Translations under genes and position numbers: made by a program | In this document: positions 5,335 to 6,994 of the stretch, one piece after another | Layout of the letters: the number at the start of each line of letters is the position of its first letter | Numbering within the stretch: the stretch's first letter is position 1 | The notes under the pieces: model-generated | What the model was told of the DNA's origin: nothing | The model's input: the letters and a program-made list of their open reading frames with translations, nothing else | Databases searched by the model: none | Assembly (NCBI GenBank): GCA_937952995.1 | Contig: CALFYB010000337.1 | Span: 1 to 6,994, forward strand | DNA length: 6,994 nucleotides | Direction of reading: 5' to 3' | Origin: an uncultured Caulobacteraceae bacterium | Lineage (GTDB): Bacteria > Pseudomonadota > Alphaproteobacteria > Caulobacterales > Caulobacteraceae

Positions 5335-6450
5335 CTAAAGTCCTAACCGAATAGCAGCCTCTTCCCCAAGCGCCAGCGAACTGGTGAGGCCAGGGCTCTC
5401 AATGCCGAACATGGCGATCAGGCCTTCGATCCCGTGGTCCTTGGCAGCATCTAACCGGAAGTCGGGTTGGGCTTCGCCGGGGCCGTGGATCTTGGGGCGG
5501 ATGCCGGCATAGTCTGGCGTCAGACCCCCGTCGGGCAGACCGGGCCAGAACTTGCGCACATAGCTGTAGAAGCCCTCGGCCCGCGCCGGGTCGACGCTAT
5601 AGTCCTCGGTCTCGACATAGGCCAGATCGGGGCCAAAGATGGCTTGGCCGCCAAGGTCGCGGCGATAGTGGACCCCCAGCGCGCCGGGGATCGGCGGCGG
5701 ATAGACCAGCCGCTGGAACGGGGCCTTGCGTCCGGACAGGACGAAATAGACACCCTTGCCATAGTGCAGCTTGGGGATCTGAGCGGCAGGAAAGCCCTCG
5801 ATCTTGGCGGCGGCGTCCTGTGCGCCCAAACCAGCGCAGGTGACCAGATAGCGGCAGGTCAGGTCCGCTGCCTCCAGCCCGCCGGTCAGGACCCGAAAGC
5901 CGCCGGTGGCCAAGGGTTCGGCCTTGAGGAACGGGGTGGCGACCACGACCGCGCCGCCCGCAGCCTCGATCTCGCCTTGCAGGGCGACCATATAGCCGTG
6001 GCTGTCAAAGACGCCGCTTTCGGGCGATTCCAGCGCCATGACCGCGCGAACTTCAGGTTCTAGCGCCAGCGTCTGGGCGGCGGTCAGGACCCGCATGCCC
6101 TCAACGTCGTTGATCCGGGCCTGTTCGAGAATGGTGTCGAGGCGTGGAATTTCGGCCTCTTCGGTCGCCACCACCAGCTTGCCGCACCGGTCATAGGCGA
6201 CATTGTGCGCGTCCAAGAACGGATAGAGCAGGCGGCGGCCCTCGACGCACAGCCGCGCCTTCAGCGATCCCGTCGGATAGTAGAGCCCCGCATGGACCAC
6301 TTCAGAATTGCGGGCGGATACGCCCTGTCCGATGGCCTTTTCCCGCTCGACGACCACGACCGACAGGCCTCGGCGCGACAGAGCATAGCCGGTGGCCAGA
6401 CCCACAGCCCCGGCCCCGATCACAACAGCGTCGAAATCAAATTCACTCAT
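5335..6450 (-). CDS. FAD-dependent oxidoreductase, L-2-hydroxyglutarate oxidase-like (DAO family)
   Basis: A 371-residue flavoprotein of the D-amino-acid-oxidase fold, closest by eye to L-2-hydroxyglutarate dehydrogenase/oxidase (LhgO, L2HGDH), which turns L-2-hydroxyglutarate into 2-oxoglutarate. Seen: the FAD dinucleotide motif GAGAVG (12-17) with E35 ending the second strand to bind the ribose, then the family segment SARNSEVVHAGLYYP (45-59), where the histidine H53 lies near the flavin in relatives, and a C-terminal GLIAMFGIESPGLTSS stretch closing the FAD site. It is shorter than E. coli LhgO (about 420 residues), and many similar short alphaproteobacterial proteins are left as general FAD oxidoreductases, so the exact substrate is open. 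No membrane segment is seen. The ATG at 6450 has only a modest AGG/GAG site upstream. It follows the PYROXD2-like gene by 74 bp on the same strand. Confidence 0.87.
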   Translation of the reverse strand: MSEFDFDAVVIGAGAVGLATGYALSRRGLSVVVVEREKAIGQGVSARNSEVVHAGLYYPTGSLKARLCVEGRRLLYPFLDAHNVAYDRCGKLVVATEEAEIPRLDTILEQARINDVEGMRVLTAAQTLALEPEVRAVMALESPESGVFDSHGYMVALQGEIEAAGGAVVVATPFLKAEPLATGGFRVLTGGLEAADLTCRYLVTCAGLGAQDAAAKIEGFPAAQIPKLHYGKGVYFVLSGRKAPFQRLVYPPPIPGALGVHYRRDLGGQAIFGPDLAYVETEDYSVDPARAEGFYSYVRKFWPGLPDGGLTPDYAGIRPKIHGPGEAQPDFRLDAAKDHGIEGLIAMFGIESPGLTSSLALGEEAAIRLGL

Positions 6451-6479
6451 GGCTCAAACCTATCGCAGCGACGGCCCTC

Positions 6480-6506
6480 TTGGTCATACGAATTGATCAT
6501 GACCAA
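6480..6506. promoter_or_regulatory. Inverted repeat between the two FAD oxidoreductase genes
   Basis: TTGGTCAT (6480-6487) and ATGACCAA (6499-6506) are perfect 8-bp inverted halves 11 nt apart. The centre is about 43 bp before the LhgO-like ATG and 30 bp after the PYROXD2-like stop. It could be an operator for a dimeric regulator or a weak hairpin after the upstream gene; there is no T run, so a terminator is less likely. Confidence 0.35.
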
Positions 6507-6524
6507 CGGGGCTGAAAGCATGAC

Positions 6525-6994
6525 CTAGACCCGGCGCAGCAGTTTTCCAATGAAAGTGCGATCCTTGAGGATTTCTTTGGCCGCATTGTGGCCCGGCGCA
6601 CCGGTGACGCCGCCGCCGGGATGGGCTCCGGCCCCGCACATATAGAGGCCCTTGAGCGGCCCGCGATAGTCGCCATTGCCCAAGAAAGGCCGCGCCGCCC
6701 AGAGCTGATCCAGCGACATGGCCCCGTGCATGATGTCGCCGCCGATCAGGCCGAACTTACGCTCCAGATCCATAGGCGACAGGATCATCCGGCCCAGAAC
6801 CGAGGCCTTGAAGTTGGGGGCATAGTCGTTGACCGTATCGATGATCAGGTCGGCGGCGGCTTCGCGCTCATCGTCCCAGCTGCGGCCGTCGGGCAGTTCC
6901 GGTGCGAACTGCTGGCAGAACAGGCTGGCGACATGCTGGCCTGCGGGGGCCAGACTGTCGTCGACGGTGCTGGGGATCAGGATCTCGACGATGG
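6525..6994 (-). CDS. PYROXD2/phytoene dehydrogenase-like FAD oxidoreductase, C-terminal part
   Basis: The reading frame stays open from the TAG at 6525-6527 to the window edge, giving the last 155 residues of a longer protein; the start and the N-terminal FAD motif lie outside the window. The visible part matches the C-terminal region of the bacterial proteins related to human PYROXD2 (COG1233, phytoene-dehydrogenase-related, usually over 500 residues): IPSTVDDSLAPAGQHVASLF, a WDDER segment, DTVNDYAPNFKASVLGR, SPMDLERKFGLIGGDIMHG, SLDQLWAARP and the strongly conserved GLYMCGAGAHPGGGVTGAPG that closes the FAD site. The substrate is unknown for this branch; carotenoid synthesis should not be assumed, and no crt genes are seen. 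A shorter start at the ATG at 6788 would cut off conserved sequence and is not real. Confidence 0.88.
   Translation of the reverse strand, partial: IVEILIPSTVDDSLAPAGQHVASLFCQQFAPELPDGRSWDDEREAAADLIIDTVNDYAPNFKASVLGRMILSPMDLERKFGLIGGDIMHGAMSLDQLWAARPFLGNGDYRGPLKGLYMCGAGAHPGGGVTGAPGHNAAKEILKDRTFIGKLLRRV

Noticed and set aside
5161..5346. A 61-codon plus-strand reading frame containing IPREGGDPDD and GLGPRLRGEYGG
   Set aside because: It is a translation of the palindromic repeats themselves; such IPREGGDP/PRLRG peptides arise wherever this repeat family is read through, and there is no ribosome site or independent coding signal.
5467..6063. Long plus-strand reading frame (198 codons) opposite the FAD oxidoreductase
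   Set aside because: It is the mirror of a clear conserved gene and has no recognisable domain or start signal.

Overview
This window looks like an ordinary metabolic stretch of an alphaproteobacterial chromosome. The gene families, the moderately GC-rich codon use and the dense G/C-rich palindromic repeats of the 'CCCTCACCCAACCCTCTCCC' and 'TTCCCCGCGAAGGCGGGGATCCAG' types suggest Caulobacterales or a sphingomonad relative. That placement is an impression, not a computed result. I see no phage, plasmid, transposase, CRISPR, rRNA or tRNA gene.

Layout: one gene runs on the plus strand, a D-aminoacylase-like amidohydrolase (100-1854). Everything after it is on the minus strand. In order of increasing coordinate these are a dicarboxylate/amino acid:cation symporter (1851-3101), a small PhnA/YjdM-domain protein (3184-3396), a repeat island (about 3447-3652), two tandem dienelactone hydrolase (DLH) family genes (3685-4362 and 4368-5048), a second repeat island (5112-5309), an L-2-hydroxyglutarate-oxidase-like FAD oxidoreductase (5335-6450) and the C-terminal part of a PYROXD2/phytoene-dehydrogenase-like FAD oxidoreductase that runs off the right edge (6525-6994). 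The amidohydrolase and the symporter converge and share a CTAG in which their two stop codons interlock.

How the genes may work together: the amidohydrolase (probably releasing an acid or amino acid from an N-acyl compound) and the symporter (predicted from its conserved arginine to carry an acidic substrate) could both serve amino-acid scavenging, but they are convergent and not an operon. The two DLH genes are 5 bp apart and almost certainly co-transcribed. They align without gaps over the first ~189 residues, yet only the upstream one keeps the glutamate that activates the catalytic cysteine in the classical enzyme. The two FAD enzymes lie in the same direction with a 74-bp gap that holds a clean inverted repeat.

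The most interesting points are (i) the diverged DLH pair with E36 changed to A36, (ii) near-identical same-orientation palindromic elements exactly 1550 bp apart that bracket that pair and can fold as a three-way junction, (iii) an amidohydrolase that keeps the HxH, Cys and Asp positions but seems to lack two histidines of the canonical D-aminoacylase site, and (iv) a sigma-54-like -24/-12 element well placed before the symporter gene. I do not see a clearly new multi-gene system.
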